A DNA stretch of 64,000 nt from Lentinula raphanica (taxonomy: Eukaryota; Basidiomycota; Agaricomycetes; Agaricales; Omphalotaceae): NCBI GenBank assembly GCA_027919835.1, contig JANVFP010000024.1, forward strand, positions 1 to 64,000, read 5' to 3'. This document shows positions 1 to 12,499 of this stretch, in pieces. Under the pieces are notes generated by a model. It did no database searches, was not told where the DNA came from, and saw only the letters and a program-made list of their open reading frames with translations. How positions within the stretch are numbered: the first letter of the stretch is position 1; each line of letters starts with the position of its first letter. Made by a program: the position numbers and the translations under genes.

Positions 1-2106
1 GCTGATTGACAGAATGACCATCTGCCCATAGCATGGATGTAGCATGGATGATACTCTCCAAAACGCCCAAGCTTGTGAAGAGAGTAGCTTCCCGACATGC
101 ACAGAATGACCACCATACCCTGATTCAAGGACAGGGAAGAAGTGTTTGTCGTCGGATCAGGTCCTAGCTGGAGAGAACCATCTTCTTGTAGGACTAGCTC
201 TGACCTAGCGCCATGGTGTGAGTGACATGGAAGGGGAGAAGACTGGATCAGAATCATCATATCGTCGAAATGAGAACTGCTTCTTCAAAGTGGACTTCAA
301 ACACTTGACGATAAATTCTCCAGAACAATGGCACCCATAGAACATGCAGGATAGGGTGGCAATAGAGAGGAGATTGTCGTATGAACCTGAAACGCAAAGG
401 CAGCTTGCGTTTGACTGCATCTGCCCTAACCTTCCGTGACCCTTTGATTGCCGTGCGGACGAGTGCGGGACCTCCATTCGAAGCATATTCAGGATAAAGG
501 TCTTTGAAGAAGTGTTGAGCAGATAAGTATTTTAAAACAGTGATGTAATCACGAGTTCCGGTCCTGTAGGCTGACACTCTCTCTTTGAGGAAGGAGAGAA
601 AGCTACTGGATGGGTCACCTTTGATCCATCCAGAAGATTCACAAAGACTGCCGCCACCGTGTTGTCAGCAGATCCCTAGGCGGGTCAAATTCGCGGATGC
701 GGAAGGGAAGGGAATGCGGAAATATTCAATCAGCAGTCGAGAGAAAGATCCGCCCAGATGTTTTCCTCTGCTGAGAACTGTCTGACTTGGAATCCAATGC
801 CTGTCTGAACGATGATTCCGAGTAGAGCAAGCAAGGCATGAACGAAATCGACACTATGGCAGAACAAGAGCACTCGTCTGGGAGGAGTAAGTTCGGAATG
901 TGCAATGAAAGTTTGTTTGCCCTATCAGATAAGACGACGAGTCGAGAGACCGTTGAGACCAGACCCGAGGGACGTTTGGTGAACGAGAGACATGACTGTC
1001 ATCAAGATGAAAAGCGCTTGTGATATCTCTCGCGAACTTCATGATTCGCGCGGATTTGAATCGAAGGTCGTGAGCAAAAACCCGAGACAAGTTAGAACTG
1101 ATGGATTCAAGATTGTTCATCGGTGAAGATAGGCCTGAACGACGCCGTTCTTCTAAACTCTCTTCCATTCCGACTCCAAGGTTTTCTAGCAGAGAGGGAA
1201 TCCATTTTGACCAAAGCATAACCTCCCTCGAAATCCTTTCCTTCATCTCAGTGGTCGTATCCCGGATCGATACCTGGACACGTATTCGTCTTTGGGAATG
1301 AGTTATCGAATGAAACTAGGAAGGGGCTCAACGGAAGAGCTCGACTTTGGAATAGAACGATAAGGGCGTCGAAGTTCTGGTGTTTGGGCTAGAAACGTTT
1401 GGTGCAAAACGTCTCGTCGATGAAATCCCGGTCGAAGATGGATAATCCCGAATTGGGAAGACTATCCAAAATCAAAGACGGTATACTTCCGGCATCAACA
1501 TGGATAGCTTCAAGTTCCTGGGTGAAAAACATCTGCATTCCCGGACACCGTGTCTTTTCTGGTACTAGAATCGGCCGTTCCGGATATCAGGCCTCCTTCT
1601 GTGCCTTGTTGTCTGGCGCCTTCTCCTCCTCCTCCATTCGTTCTACCTTCTCTAACGGTTTCGAATATTCGGCGTCTGAGATCTTTGCACTGTCAACCAC
1701 CTTCTGGCAACAAGAGGAAACATTTGTGACAATGGCATTCCCATCAGCAAGTTATTTGAGTGCAAGACGGCGAAGCAAAAAATGGACGCAAAAGCAACGA
1801 GTAATTATTTGAACGAGGCCAGACTGCAGGAATATGAGAGGGCGAAGAAAGGAGAGTGAAATATTCGCGTACCCCAGATATCAACAACCGGACGATGGTG
1901 GCAGTGAGGAAAGAGCCGCCCGTGAACCCTTGCCTCACAAACCTCTTGTTAAAACTCATGACAAGTGAGACACACAGCCGACGTAGAGGTTTGACGAAAG
2001 CGATAAGAAATTCAGCGCAGAGGCTGGAGAAAGCACGTGAAACGAAGTAGCGGAGGCCTCTGAAAACGCTCACTAGCGGCGAGCGCTCACCCTCACATCG
2101 ACCATT
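1..2106. other. Region without a convincing gene
   Basis: No complete gene can be supported here. On the minus strand a few short stretches look protein-like. At about 1,520-1,390 a segment reads like a folded domain (ELEAIHVDAGSIPSLILD...), and at about 1,246-1,100 another begins KERISREVMLWSKW. They lie in different frames and no splice path joining them is convincing. They could be remnants of a decayed gene downstream of the Plavaka element, or chance. No terminal inverted repeat for the neighbouring transposase gene was found here. Confidence 0.3.
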
Positions 2107-5100
2107 CTAATAAATCGTCTGATAAGCATATTTACTTTGGAGATTATTGACAAAGAAGGAGCGGCATTCATCGAGGACGTTTTCCGTTGTCCAATCTGGA
2201 TCCCAAGTAGCCTTACTAGGGGTGAGCATGCAACTTTGGCGGATGTTGGCAAGTGGAATGATAGCTCCTGCAGAGAGAGAATTGACATCCTTTGGGTAGT
2301 CCACTCGATACATTCCAGTTGAGTCCTCTGGAGAATTCCTGAATGGTGTGAACCAATTGACATAGGCGAGTGCTTCAGTTGGCCAATGAGGAGGAGCTGG
2401 CTCCGGATCTCCGTCGCGATTGACCGTGGACGGAAGACGGAAGATGATCCTAAGCCTTGCCACTCGACAGCCTAAAGTTACTGATCAGATAAGCTCCAGT
2501 AAAGAAATCGCAGGCTGCTTAGTACCTTTCACAGCGGTAGACTGAGCTTCGTCCGTGTTCAATACAATGACTGTATCAAATCTTGGAACAAGCGCCTTTC
2601 TCCAGGTTGGAATTGCCTTGATGATTTCCCTGGGTACTTCAGAACCATCATCGAAGATATCGGTAGGCCTAAGTTTGAACTGATGCCATATGTCAAGCGT
2701 CGTGAATGGCGTGTGTCCTGCCAACGCTTCAGCTTTGGTCCCCCGCTGGTCGGTAGGAAGTAAGTCGTTGAGAAACAGCTTCAGGTGGGCTATGAAGCCC
2801 GGAGATAAATGTGTTAGAACAATTCGAGATAGAGATTTCCGAGGTTCTGCAGGAGTTCTAGTCAACGTGCAGGAGCCGGGAACCACGCGGGTATTTTGTG
2901 CGGCAGGTATACTTCTGGCTGGCCTGCGCACCCTGATCTCCATTTCCTCGGCATCCCCTGAATGTCCATAGTCTTCCAAATCTGTGCCAAGTATACCGAA
3001 TTCCTCTTCATTCACCTCGGGGACCTGATCCTCGAGCCAAGACCTAAAGAAATCATACGAGGCGATCTTTTCCTGTCTGTCAAGCCACCTAACCATTTGC
3101 GGAAAGTGGTCTCTCTTGTTACTAGCCCTCCAACCTTCCTTTGCAAAATCGATGTGCAGCCGCTCGAACATCTCTGTATTTGTGTTATCCAAAGACCCGA
3201 TCCATCGGATAGAATCAACATAGTGGAGGAGCGAATGAAACTTCGGTATGTTGAACTCCTCTCTGACTTTCTCTTGGATGAAGTAGGATCGATGGTCGTG
3301 CCATGTGTTCAACTCTTGGAGCATGTAGCTGAGGGTGTCTTCATCATGAGAGGGATATTGAGCGAGATGAATGAAGTGAAGCAGACTCCGACAGGCAGTG
3401 ATACCACGTGGGTGGATTTTCCCAACAACGCATGAAAGAATTATGCGGGTGATATGCTTTCGTTCGACACCTGAGACTTGAGACAGGCCTGATATTCCAT
3501 TTTTGAAATGGCGCACTCCTGAGGCAGGAGGGAGGCTGCAGATCCTCTGATCCAGTTCCTCCTCAGTCATCACCTTTTGAACCCAAAGGACTATGTATTT
3601 CAACACGCCTTGATATAACTGATGAAGTACATCGGGAGCGATGCAACGATGAATGTCTGTTAGGGGAAACCCAACCCAAAAAGGTTGATAAGCACCCCCA
3701 GCCACATCCTGTTTCATGCACAGTTTGTGGACGGCTGTGGAGCCAGAGCGAGGATTCCGCTTGGCGGTCGAACGAGCATCATTGATGACCCCTTCAGTCC
3801 ATGTTTGTTTGCGGGGGGCACCAGGGGTACGTTCCTCTAATTCTGTAGCCTTGCGTTGACATTTGGGGCATGTACCATACTTGGAGCAGGTCACCAAGCA
3901 TTGTTCAGGATAGTCGGCGATATAGGCAGCAAGGATCGGGTAAACCTTCCTTACCGCCCCATCTCCTCCCACCAGCTCTACTCCTTCCCCTGCAGGATCA
4001 CCGGCTTCCTTCAGAGGTTCAAGGACTGCGGCCATGGACCTATGAAAAATTTCGTAGGTTCGAACTCGAAGCGCCTGTTCTGTAAAATTTTTCTTCGCCG
4101 GCTTGTCTACGGGAAGATATGCGATGAGAATGCAGGCCCTTGCGTTTGGCTTGTTTCTAAGAGATTTTGGAATGTTGCCGAGCGTAAGATAGACAGGGTA
4201 AGCGGTTTTGTTGCCCGAGAACTGTGTCAGCTGAGTCTTGTCGGAGGCGATGATAACTGGCGCTATGGTGCCACCTCTAGGTACTGCTTTCTGAAGGTAA
4301 ATTTGAGCAGAAAGTTGAACGGATATAAACTAGAGCATACCTGAGCGGCCCTCCAAAGACCTCCTGTCCACATCTCAGAGAATATGCGTTCGTTATCGGT
4401 CGGTTTGTGCTTATTACGAAACATCTTTGCCGGCTTGTAGACAAGATCCTTGGCCAGAGCGGGATCGCCCCAGAGCGCTCTGATAGCTTCAATAGGATTT
4501 CTATGGCGCACGATGAAATGTTCATCCGGCCGATCTTTAAACGACAGTCTCTTTGTGAACCATTGTCCACGAGTGGCCGGAATTTCGTCCACTAGCTTCA
4601 ACATGGATCTTGCATTGTGAAAGGACAAGCCCAAGCGTTCTTTGACCTGAAAGACCCATTAGAATATGACAGACACTATATGTCTGAATCACAACTTACC
4701 ATAGGAACTTTGAGCAAGCGGTTCAATGACTTTTGAGAAATTTTCTCCTTTACGGCCCACTGAGCAATTTCCCAATCAAGACGGCTGCTGAAAGGGCGAT
4801 AGGATTGATCAGAAGTATCGTCGACACCGAAAAGAGACTGCCAGTGATTGTGGACGGTAGGTTCGTGTCTCAAAATTTGTCCGGCAGAATCATCCCAATC
4901 GGTGATCCGCAAATCTTCATCATCATCGACCAGCGTGCGCCGGAGCGAGGAGCGAGGCTCTGGAAAAGGCCGTTCAGACCCGCTTTCTTCTTCTTCTGCG
5001 ACACCACGTATGTTAGGGTCGGGTAGGGAATCAAATACTTTTATCATCTTCCAGATCGGCGTTATCCAGAAGTTGATCGATTCTGTCAGAAAGAGATTCT

Positions 5101-5428
5101 GCATCATCCTTTGAGTCAATCGGTTCCGGGGGCTCGCTGATAAGGCTTCCTTCGTCGTCAGATAAGGGATCGTCAATGACATGTCTCTAGATGAGGGAAG
5201 ATCATCGGCGTCAACGTCGTTTGTGAAGAAATCAAGATCATTGGGAGCAGGCTGATCCAGGAGGGATGCGGCGACCCCTTGAACGGTGTCCGCGAAGTTT
5301 TTTGTTAAAGTCTGTCTTTGTTCAAAGGCGTACTGCTGATGTGACAGATCCTGCTTCTGGCGTATATGGGATGCGCGGTCCTGAACCCGTTTGAACGTTC
5401 GATCGCACACGAAGCATTGGAAGCTCAT
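2107..5428 (-). CDS. Plavaka-type transposase, nearly intact
   Basis: Cut-and-paste transposase of the fungal Plavaka family, expected to act in the nucleus on its own element. Exons read as 5428-5039, 4995-4700, 4646-4341, 4290-2526 and 2471-2107, with introns of 43-54 nt. The protein starts with a C2H2-like finger (MSFQCFVCDRTF, then SHIRQ), then an acidic linker. The family block ALWGDPALAKDLVYKPAKMF follows, then IIASDKTQLTQFSGNKTAYP, a CPKC zinc pair, the core APDVLHQLYQGVLKY, the NTEMFERLHIDFAKEG segment and a C-terminal domain ending AYQTIY. All junctions are in frame. One problem remains: around 5,184-5,188 the acidic linker shifts by two bases at a CT repeat, so either an intron was missed or the copy is frameshifted. 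Family call is firm; activity is uncertain. Confidence 0.9.
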
Positions 5429-5429
5429 G

Positions 5430-5946
5430 ACTGTTTGAATTCGATACGGAAGTTGGAACCAGCTGATTAGTTGGAAAGTGAGGCTCTACAGGATAGGAAG
5501 TATCTTGCAGAGAATGACGAAAGATACCAGTTCTGTTCAGGATAGTAATTAGTCGACAATCGTAAAGATATAGGAAAGTGGCATTGCCTACTGATAATGT
5601 TCTGTCGAACTTCCTTTCGTGCCTAGGATACACCAGCGATGAGAAACAGCTAGCTTTGGTCATATGGAGAAAACAGACTCGGAGACCGTCATACGCGGCT
5701 TTGAACGAGGCTTTGAGCTCGTTGGAGAAACGGGACGCTGGGAGCACTTAGCCAAAAGACAACTGCAGGCAGCATCAGCATTACAAATACCGAACAGATA
5801 CAGTGAAATCTTACTTCGAGGATCGTCTTCAAATCGTCTTCATCTTCGGATCCTCTTGGGTCCAAGTTCAAGTTGGGAGCATATGTAACACTCGTGATGT
5901 TCCGGCAAATGAGGTTCCGAATGCCTAAATAAGCCGGAATAGCCAC
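5430..5946 (-). other. Short reading frames upstream of Plavaka gene
   Basis: Minus-strand codons at about 5,946-5,820 (MAIPAYLGIRNLICRNITSV) are open and end in an acidic tail, after which a possible intron leads into a Ser/Pro-rich stretch. I do not recognise the family. It may be a fragment of an older gene cut by the transposon insertion, or chance. No promoter or terminal repeat could be assigned. Confidence 0.25.
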
Positions 5947-6117
5947 GGACAGAGAAAAAGGACCTCAAAATATCTCTGTATATTTCAAGCCTCCACAAAG
6001 AGTTTGGACAACCTGCATGGGAATAAACTTAGAGGCTAGAGCAAGTGTGAATGCTCCATGCCATCGCATAGCTTTGATATAGCTACCGAGGAGTTTTGAA
6101 GTTTACGTTGTAAAAGC

Positions 6118-6127
6118 AAAAAAAAAA
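6118..6127 (-). terminator. RNA polymerase III T-run terminator
   Basis: Ten consecutive T on the minus strand, 19 nt past the 3' end of the tRNA-like gene. A run of this length is a standard Pol III stop and supports a real or recently real transcription unit. Confidence 0.7.
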
Positions 6128-6146
6128 TGAAGGAGCCTTGAAGTAT

Positions 6147-6245
6147 GCCCGTTGCGAGAATCGAACTCACATCACCCAGACAGATATTAATCGAGTTACA
6201 ACGCGAGAACATATATCGGGTGCTTTACCTTTAAGCCAAACGGAC
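6147..6245 (-). tRNA. tRNA-like gene with anticodon-loop insert, isotype unclear
   Basis: The 99-nt minus-strand segment folds as a tRNA. The acceptor arms GTCCGTT and AACGGGC pair with one G-U. The D arm is GCTT/AAGC with an A-box-like TGGCTTAAAGG. The T arm is GTGAG-TTCGATT-CTCGC with a good B box. Between the anticodon stem halves there are about 40 nt, so an intron is likely. The predicted loop lacks a clear U33 and the anticodon stem has a mismatch, so no anticodon can be assigned and a decayed copy is possible. Confidence 0.6.
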
Positions 6246-6749
6246 GTCTTTAGTTCAAAGTCTGATTGAGAATAGGACCTCATTAGACAATCATTAGACT
6301 TCGACCAGTCTCCATCGCTTGAATTAATTTCGTTCCGCTGAATTTAATACTACTTAGTACATCTTCTTCCATAATGTGTGCACGTAGTATGCCGGTACGG
6401 GTCGCTGATGAGACAGAGCGGTGTCGAGGTGACGGACTCTTGGTGCGAAAAAAACAGAAATTCAATGAGATTTGTATATAGCTCATTTCTCAATCCTAGA
6501 CCGTTTGCATTAGCAGCGCGAGAGCTCACGTACTGAGCCACGGTGTGCAGTGTTTGTAGAACCTGAAGGAGGACGTCCTTACGCCGGTGTTCGTTGAGAA
6601 GGAGTACCTAGTTTGCTATGAGAAACTTGACCGCGAATGAAATAATGACCACCTACCAAAGATATCTTGTGAACTCGGTCGATGGAGTGAGAATAACAGA
6701 ATTCTGTTGCATCGTAGTACTTCAACTTGACGACGGCGTCGTATGCTTA

Positions 6750-7135
6750 CATCCCTGGAACAAGTCAACCCCAAAGAGCAATGATATCGTCGGTTTCATA
6801 GTAGTAGATGACAGAGGCGACAATTCGTTCGTGAGGCTGATGAACGTAGAGTTTGAAAGAACCTTCCGAAAGAAGAGCCACACTTTCCATATGCCAAGAC
6901 CCTTCGTACTTCCGTCCAGGGGACAAGGTGTAATTGGTGGCCTGTACGGGGAGTATTAGCACAAAATCTCCGGATGGGAGATTCTAAACCTACTTTCACG
7001 ATGACCTTCAAATCCTGACCTTTGTATACCTCAGACGCCACAAATTCATCTCCAGGCTCGTAGAAGCTTTGTTTCCTCGTCTTCTAATATCCTCCTTCAT
7101 CTTCTCCGCGTTCTCTTCGCGTTTCTGAGCATCCT
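6750..7135 (-). pseudogene. DUF4246 gene relic
   Basis: Minus-strand fragment of a DUF4246 protein, a fungal family of unknown function. Visible in order are an EENAEKMKEDIRRRG helix near 7,100, then EVYKGQDLKVIVK, a 52-nt GT-AG intron (6993-6942), and ATNYTLSPGRKYEGSWHME followed by PHERIVASVIYYYETDD. These match the family signature of a VIVKLANY-like strand, then GSWHVEG and PHE..VAS.IYYY. About 15 extra residues separate the last two blocks, and the reading frame stops soon after DDIIALWG. The N-terminal exons expected upstream were not found in order. Most likely a decayed copy. Confidence 0.6.
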
Positions 7136-7139
7136 ACGT

Positions 7140-8515
7140 TGAAGCACGACTAGCAAGAAATTCGTTCCACATCTCTCTGGTGAGCACGAATTCGTTCCCT
7201 GTGACAGATACCGACGTTACATCCATCGTACGACTAGGAACATCGTTATACTCATGAGATACAAATCGTCTTTTGGACTAACACACCTGACGATGAAGTT
7301 TTGAGGTGGTATTTACGCCTCGCTCGTGGGCATGGTCTTCTCGAAATGAGGTAGAGCTTCCTTTCGAGTACCCTGCACAGGCTCAGATATTGGTCTCTCG
7401 TATCAGTCCATGATTCAAAATTGGATCTGAAGAGACTTTGAATATCGAGGGGATCCAAGGAAAAGCAGATGTCATTTCGACCTTGGTCAAAGTTCCAATC
7501 TAGGTTCGGCACTTGTTATCAACGTCGTCGACTGGAGGGAGTTTGACTCCGGGAAGAACGGAGGTAGTACCAGCGACATAAGGATCTATTAGAATATACG
7601 AGATGTATCTGTGATGAATAGAAGGCTTATATGCAATTCATTGAGTGAACGCACATAGTATAGGGTCGATGAGGTCTTGCACCGAGTTGAAGGAAACGAG
7701 CTAGATGGGATGGGAATTGAGACGCACCTTTCCAAGAGAATGCGGGTGGAAATCGGGAGGCTCAGTCATCCAACTCACGTACCAGCTACGACAGAACTCT
7801 CAAGATTTCAAGCAGTGTATCACAAAACCCAGGCTGAAACCTTGGTGCACTGAATCCGGTACGAGACCGTCTGAAGCTTAGGTTCATGCAGCGCGTATTC
7901 TGAGCTGCGAGCGTATTTCAGTGCATTTTCAAAGTCACCATCGATATCGCTAATAGGCATGTGGTGCTTGCTACTCAGGTCGTGTCCGACAGATCTATGT
8001 AGTATGATTTCTCGTTCAACTTTTCGCATTTGTGATCTACATCGCAGCTCGCTGAGCGCATAAACTCGGAGAGATGAAAGGAAGCCACTTACTGAGTTAC
8101 CTCCGCTGCCTCTCCTTGTAGCACTGTAGAATCGAACGGAAGGAGTTCTGCCTCTGAAGCCTATCTCAGTACGAGTTCATCGCTCCAGATGTTTGGCTCC
8201 CATTCATTCTTATCCCGCACAGCGATGTAAGATTAGATCCTCCTTCATGGGTTTTCTAGACGTACATATTGGCCGTATTTTTCGAAGAAGGTTTCGAGAG
8301 CACGTGGTCGTTTGCGGAGATTGGGACATGATGATGATAGTACGAATGATAAATGATGGCATTTTGTGGCGCTCCCCACGTTCACGCAAAAAAAACGACG
8401 CTGAGGAGATATTTGAGCCAATGAGAAGGAGAGAAAAATGTGCATACCACTATAAGCATCCGTGCAATATCTTTAGTTTCTACATCATCACACGTCCCCA
8501 CCATGGTTTGTATGC
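7140..8515. other. Degenerate region
   Basis: Short open stretches occur on the minus strand at about 7,510-7,320 and 8,030-7,820, in the orientation expected for upstream exons of the DUF4246 relic. They cannot be joined convincingly. Nothing else is recognised. Confidence 0.3.
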
Positions 8516-8519
8516 GGTA

Positions 8520-9840
8520 TGAGCATCATGGGCCTAACACACTTCCGTTAACAGAGAAAATAGCACGAACACCGTAATACTTAGCTTAGATTTTATTTGC
8601 ATATGTTGCAAGTTTTGTGGGATTTCGGTATTCGCAGAGCGCTGTGTGTTGTTCTAAACTATACTAAGGTTTGAATATATGGTGTATATGATCCCCTTAC
8701 TATAACTGATGAGAGTCAGTAGAAAATTTCGAGGAATTAAAGAAATATTCACCTCACGCCGTCGATGACCTAACGAGGAAAGGACAAATAATCGTCATCC
8801 AATCGTATAAAATTTTCGATGTGTTTTTTTCAGCCTGGAAGGAACGTTGGCGATGGGATGCTCGAAGAATGAGGAACGTACAATTAGGACAGTAGTCTTT
8901 GAGAAGGTCAGAGCATTCGAGCTCCAAAGATAGATGTGCCCAGCGACTCTGCCAAAGTGAAGTCAGTGTCAAAATCTCGATAATGCTCAATAACTTGACT
9001 CACTTGCTCGATGCCTCCTCGTCGTAGAAATAGGGTCCATCCAGATCCGATGGTCACAAGGACACTGCCGTTCCCTCCTCTCCGTTCGAAATCGCGAGAC
9101 ATCCCAATTTTCCATTGGCGACCGTGTTCGACGAACGCATACAAGTAACCCGGTCCATCTGCCGACGAGGTTGGGCGAGCTCACCGAACGCGTAAAAGCG
9201 CGCAATATGAGTTTGGGTCGTTTGGCCATTGACTGGGGAAGGTCAGAGAGCTGGTTAAGGAAGAAGGATGCTTGGGTTGTGAAGAAGCGCTTATCGGGTG
9301 GATGAGGATGTGGAAACGATGTGAGGACTGAATCCTTGAGTTTGGACCGTGGTAAATGGGAAGGGTTTCGCCTGCTACTGTCGATGAGATCAAGATGAAT
9401 AACCGTTTGTGATCATTTGGCTTGAACGACGAGGACTGAGAGACAAACACAAACAAGAAAAATGAATATATAAGAAAGACAGGGTTGAGGAGTAGAACAG
9501 GAGAACGAACGAGGGTTTCATGGGCAACAAAAACTGCAGCTAAAGGTAGGAAAACAGTCGATTTTTCGCAGAACGATAGTATGCAAGCTACTACTTTTTC
9601 GACGATTTTTGGACCTCAATGTTGCGACATGAGCGGTCCCGATACGAGGCCTTTCGCTGGGAAAAATTGTAACGAGACGTTGATCTCATTCTGGATGTGA
9701 GCTACACTCACCCTCAGTTTCCTTTGACAATCCTTGTTCGATTGTACATTCCTCCCGCTAAGTGGTGATCGGGGTTGGATCGGGGCGGGGCTTCTTTTGG
9801 CACCGCCACCTTGTACGGATCATGACGAAGACACCGATAC
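8520..9840 (+). repeat. Direct segmental duplication, left copy
   Basis: This block is alignable by eye with 14,697-15,950 in the same orientation. Shared landmarks include CTCACGCCGTCGATGA at 8,755 and 14,940, GAGCATTCGAGCTCCA at 8,914 and 15,121, and AGACAAACACAAACAA at 9,441 and 15,654. The copies have drifted with many substitutions and indels, and together they carry the two T5orf172 gene copies. Confidence 0.8.
8754..9456 (-). pseudogene. Broken copy of a T5orf172-domain gene
   Basis: Second copy of the gene at 14.9-16 kb. It keeps YAFVEHGRQWKIGMSRDFER, then a small deletion near 9,090 shifts the frame. The continuation (CPCDHRIWMDPISTTRR) lies in another frame, and the expected AHLSLELECSDLLKDYC block follows near 8,940. 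A shared intron acceptor lies before the SFKPNDHKRLFIL motif. The frameshift is absent from the other copy, so this one is very probably non-functional. Confidence 0.75.
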
Positions 9841-9970
9841 ATATCCTTCTCTTGGTTGAGAATCAAATGAGGAGCATTGAAAGTGGAATCTAACCTGATT
9901 CCCGTGCATCGAGGTTGTAAGTGAGCAAGATACCAGCAAGTCGCTCAATCTCGGTGATTGCGACCCTATG

Positions 9971-12365
9971 TCAACCGTATTCGGCGCTATGGAATACCGC
10001 AGTGAACGCGATTTTTGTCACCAAACTCATGCAAAGGAGTTCCAGACGGTGTAGAAAACATTGGTCGTGTTCGATCCGTCCTACGACAATCCACGTCGAT
10101 ACGATGCCGTTCCTGTAATATGTATCTAGTAATTTAAAGAAACAGCGAACGAAGTCAAAGTGGCTTGCGTCAATGATCGGGTCTTTCGAAGACCTCAGCA
10201 ATCGGTCTTTGAGGTCGTGATATCGTTTCTGGATCGCTTCATAAGCAGGAAACAACAAACATGACAAAAAAGCATGCCTCTTGGCTTCCCAGTCCTTGTC
10301 CCGCTGCTCTCCAGTTACGTCCCATTCCAGTACACCCAATATAAAAGCCATGCCGTCTGCCTTAGATTTCCCTCATCAGAAATACCTCTTCTCAACACCT
10401 CTCGTTTCCTTTCTTCAAGCCTCACTTTCGGACGGCCATGTGTACTGAACCCGCCAGTCCAACATTTCTCTGGATGTGTTGGATCCCTTGACGTGGTTAG
10501 AAAGGGAAGATTTGAAGCAGACTGTAATGCCTCCTCGCCGGTTCTCCTTCTTCTGCCACAATCAGTGCCCAGCGTGCCAGATAAAGCATTGCACTCTCAA
10601 ACTCTCCAATCTCCTCCCATCTCCTCCCATCTCCTCCCAGTTTCCCCAGTCTATATCTCCATTACCATCGACAAGACTCTTGACAGATTCCGGTGAATGC
10701 GTAACGATAAGCTTTGCAAGTAGATGGGCAAATATTCTGAGCTGCATGACGTGTCGCCCGCGAAGGACTGTTGCAGAGCCATCCGGATTCGGGAGGACGG
10801 TGGGGCGTTTGAAGACATCGCTCCGAGAGAACGATGTAGGACAGAGGAGCGATGCGAATAAGGATTGGGAGATAGTGCAGATGCTGGAGGAGAGCTTAGA
10901 GGCCGAGGTTTGCCATGTGCAAGGAATGGAGAATGCGAGTTGGCATATGACGATTGGGCTAGGATACAGTCAACAGCGTCATCATTGAATTTCTGTGTCG
11001 AATGTGTTTTGATATCTGAACGTGACGGGCCAACAAGAAACAGAAACGTCGCAGGTTCGATCGCAAGATATGTACGTAGCATTTCAGTCGTGCAATAAAA
11101 TCCTCGCCGCCCCAAAAGCTTGTAGACTTGATGAGTGACGAGAGCGAAGGTGGCGGAGGATAAGCGGAGATGCTGGATCTGGTACTCGTTTGTGGAATTT
11201 CGGTGGTGCCATTGTGGAGGAATGAGATTCGTTATCATGGAAATAGAGAGTGTTGATAAAGTAGTCCCACTGTACAGATTGACGTGTTCGAGCGATCTAA
11301 CAGAAGGGAATTGAGAAGATTGTAAAAGAGCGATCAACCACTAGATACATACGCCAGGATGACAATAAGAAGGATACACGAGAAGGGATTACACTTGGGT
11401 AAGAGAGAATGCATACGATTCTGGTCTTTGTGTAGGCAAGTCGAACAGTATTTCATCTGTCGTTCTTGTGTTAGAAACGATGATGACCATGCAGGTTTGT
11501 TCGGCTCACCGTCGTCCTCCTCGTCCAGATCAGCCTTCTCTTCGACTTTCACGATTCAGTAGCGCCCTTCTCATTCAAGAGGGTCTCTGGAATCCATGCC
11601 AGATAATCCGATGGATTTGGACCATCCGAGCATATGCGGCAGGGTTGACGTAGACTTTGGATTTTGTGTACAAGATGGTACTTCCTGTCTTCACAGCTGT
11701 TGAGAGTTGTGCAAGTTCGGGACGCTTGATCTCAACCCTAGACCTCGTCTGTGGACTTCAATCAGAGTATATTGTATCAAGACACACGGAAGACGTAGAT
11801 AGAGTGCTGCAGGAGTGCTGTCAGATGGTGAAGAACGTTGAAAGAAAGCATTATGCTGCGGTTGAGTCTCATGGTCAACGGTCAACGTTAACCGGCAAAT
11901 CGAGCCGGATTTCGGTCAACGAGCAATTCCGAACATCGGGCAGCCGTGCCGTACAACAATAGTACTGTTACATTATCTTACATAGCCTTCCAAAGAGCCA
12001 CTCCCTCTCGTTAGCCTCGTTCGATGATACCTGATCCCGCCGAACTTATACAATTCACGGTCGCCGAAGCGCTCGGAAGAGTGAATCGCAGTATCTACTA
12101 TCCGCTGATTCCAATGCTCGCCCGAGCAGTTCCCCAAGGACCAGCTGGGGAATCAAATGAGGACGCCTGTGTTGCCCGGAATGCTACCTCTCGCTTCATT
12201 CAGATAAATTGTATATATTTCTCCATGCTTTGAGGTACACGACGAGCTTAAGCCTTCGGGACATTGAAATGGAGATGCCGGCTTGGAGTGCAGAAGGTTA
12301 TTCTTGGGATCGAAGCTACTGTCTAGTGTGTACAAGCAGGCTGGATTTAGTGTAATGCATACCAT
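9971..12365 (-). other. Unrecognised minus-strand reading frames
   Basis: Several open minus-strand segments may be exons of one or two unknown or decayed genes. One at 10,351-9,971 contains YHDLKDRLLRSSKD and ends in HSAEYG. One near 10,750-10,560 contains AHLLAKLIVTHSPESVKSLV. One near 11,550-11,340 is acidic, then cysteine-bearing, then ends in a hydrophobic LLIVILAYV stretch. No splice path joins them with confidence and no family is recognised. A 10-bp unit CTCCTCCCAT is repeated three times near 10,612-10,645. Confidence 0.3.
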
Positions 12366-12499
12366 GATACTAGCTGACGTTTACTAGCGTTTTCACAATG
12401 AACTTATAGTATACAATAATCATACCTGAATAAAGCTCTGCATACTAGTTCTCGCCAATGTATACAGTATCTGCAGTGCTCGTTACGAACGAACATCCT

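Noticed and set aside
8095..8150. Second tRNA suggested by a TTCGATTCTAC phrase on the minus strand
   Set aside because: No matching acceptor, D arm or A box nearby.
11334..11552. Possible DHHC palmitoyltransferase fragment (MKYCSTCLHKDQ near a hydrophobic stretch)
   Set aside because: The DHHC core and remaining cysteines are missing; two cysteines are not enough.
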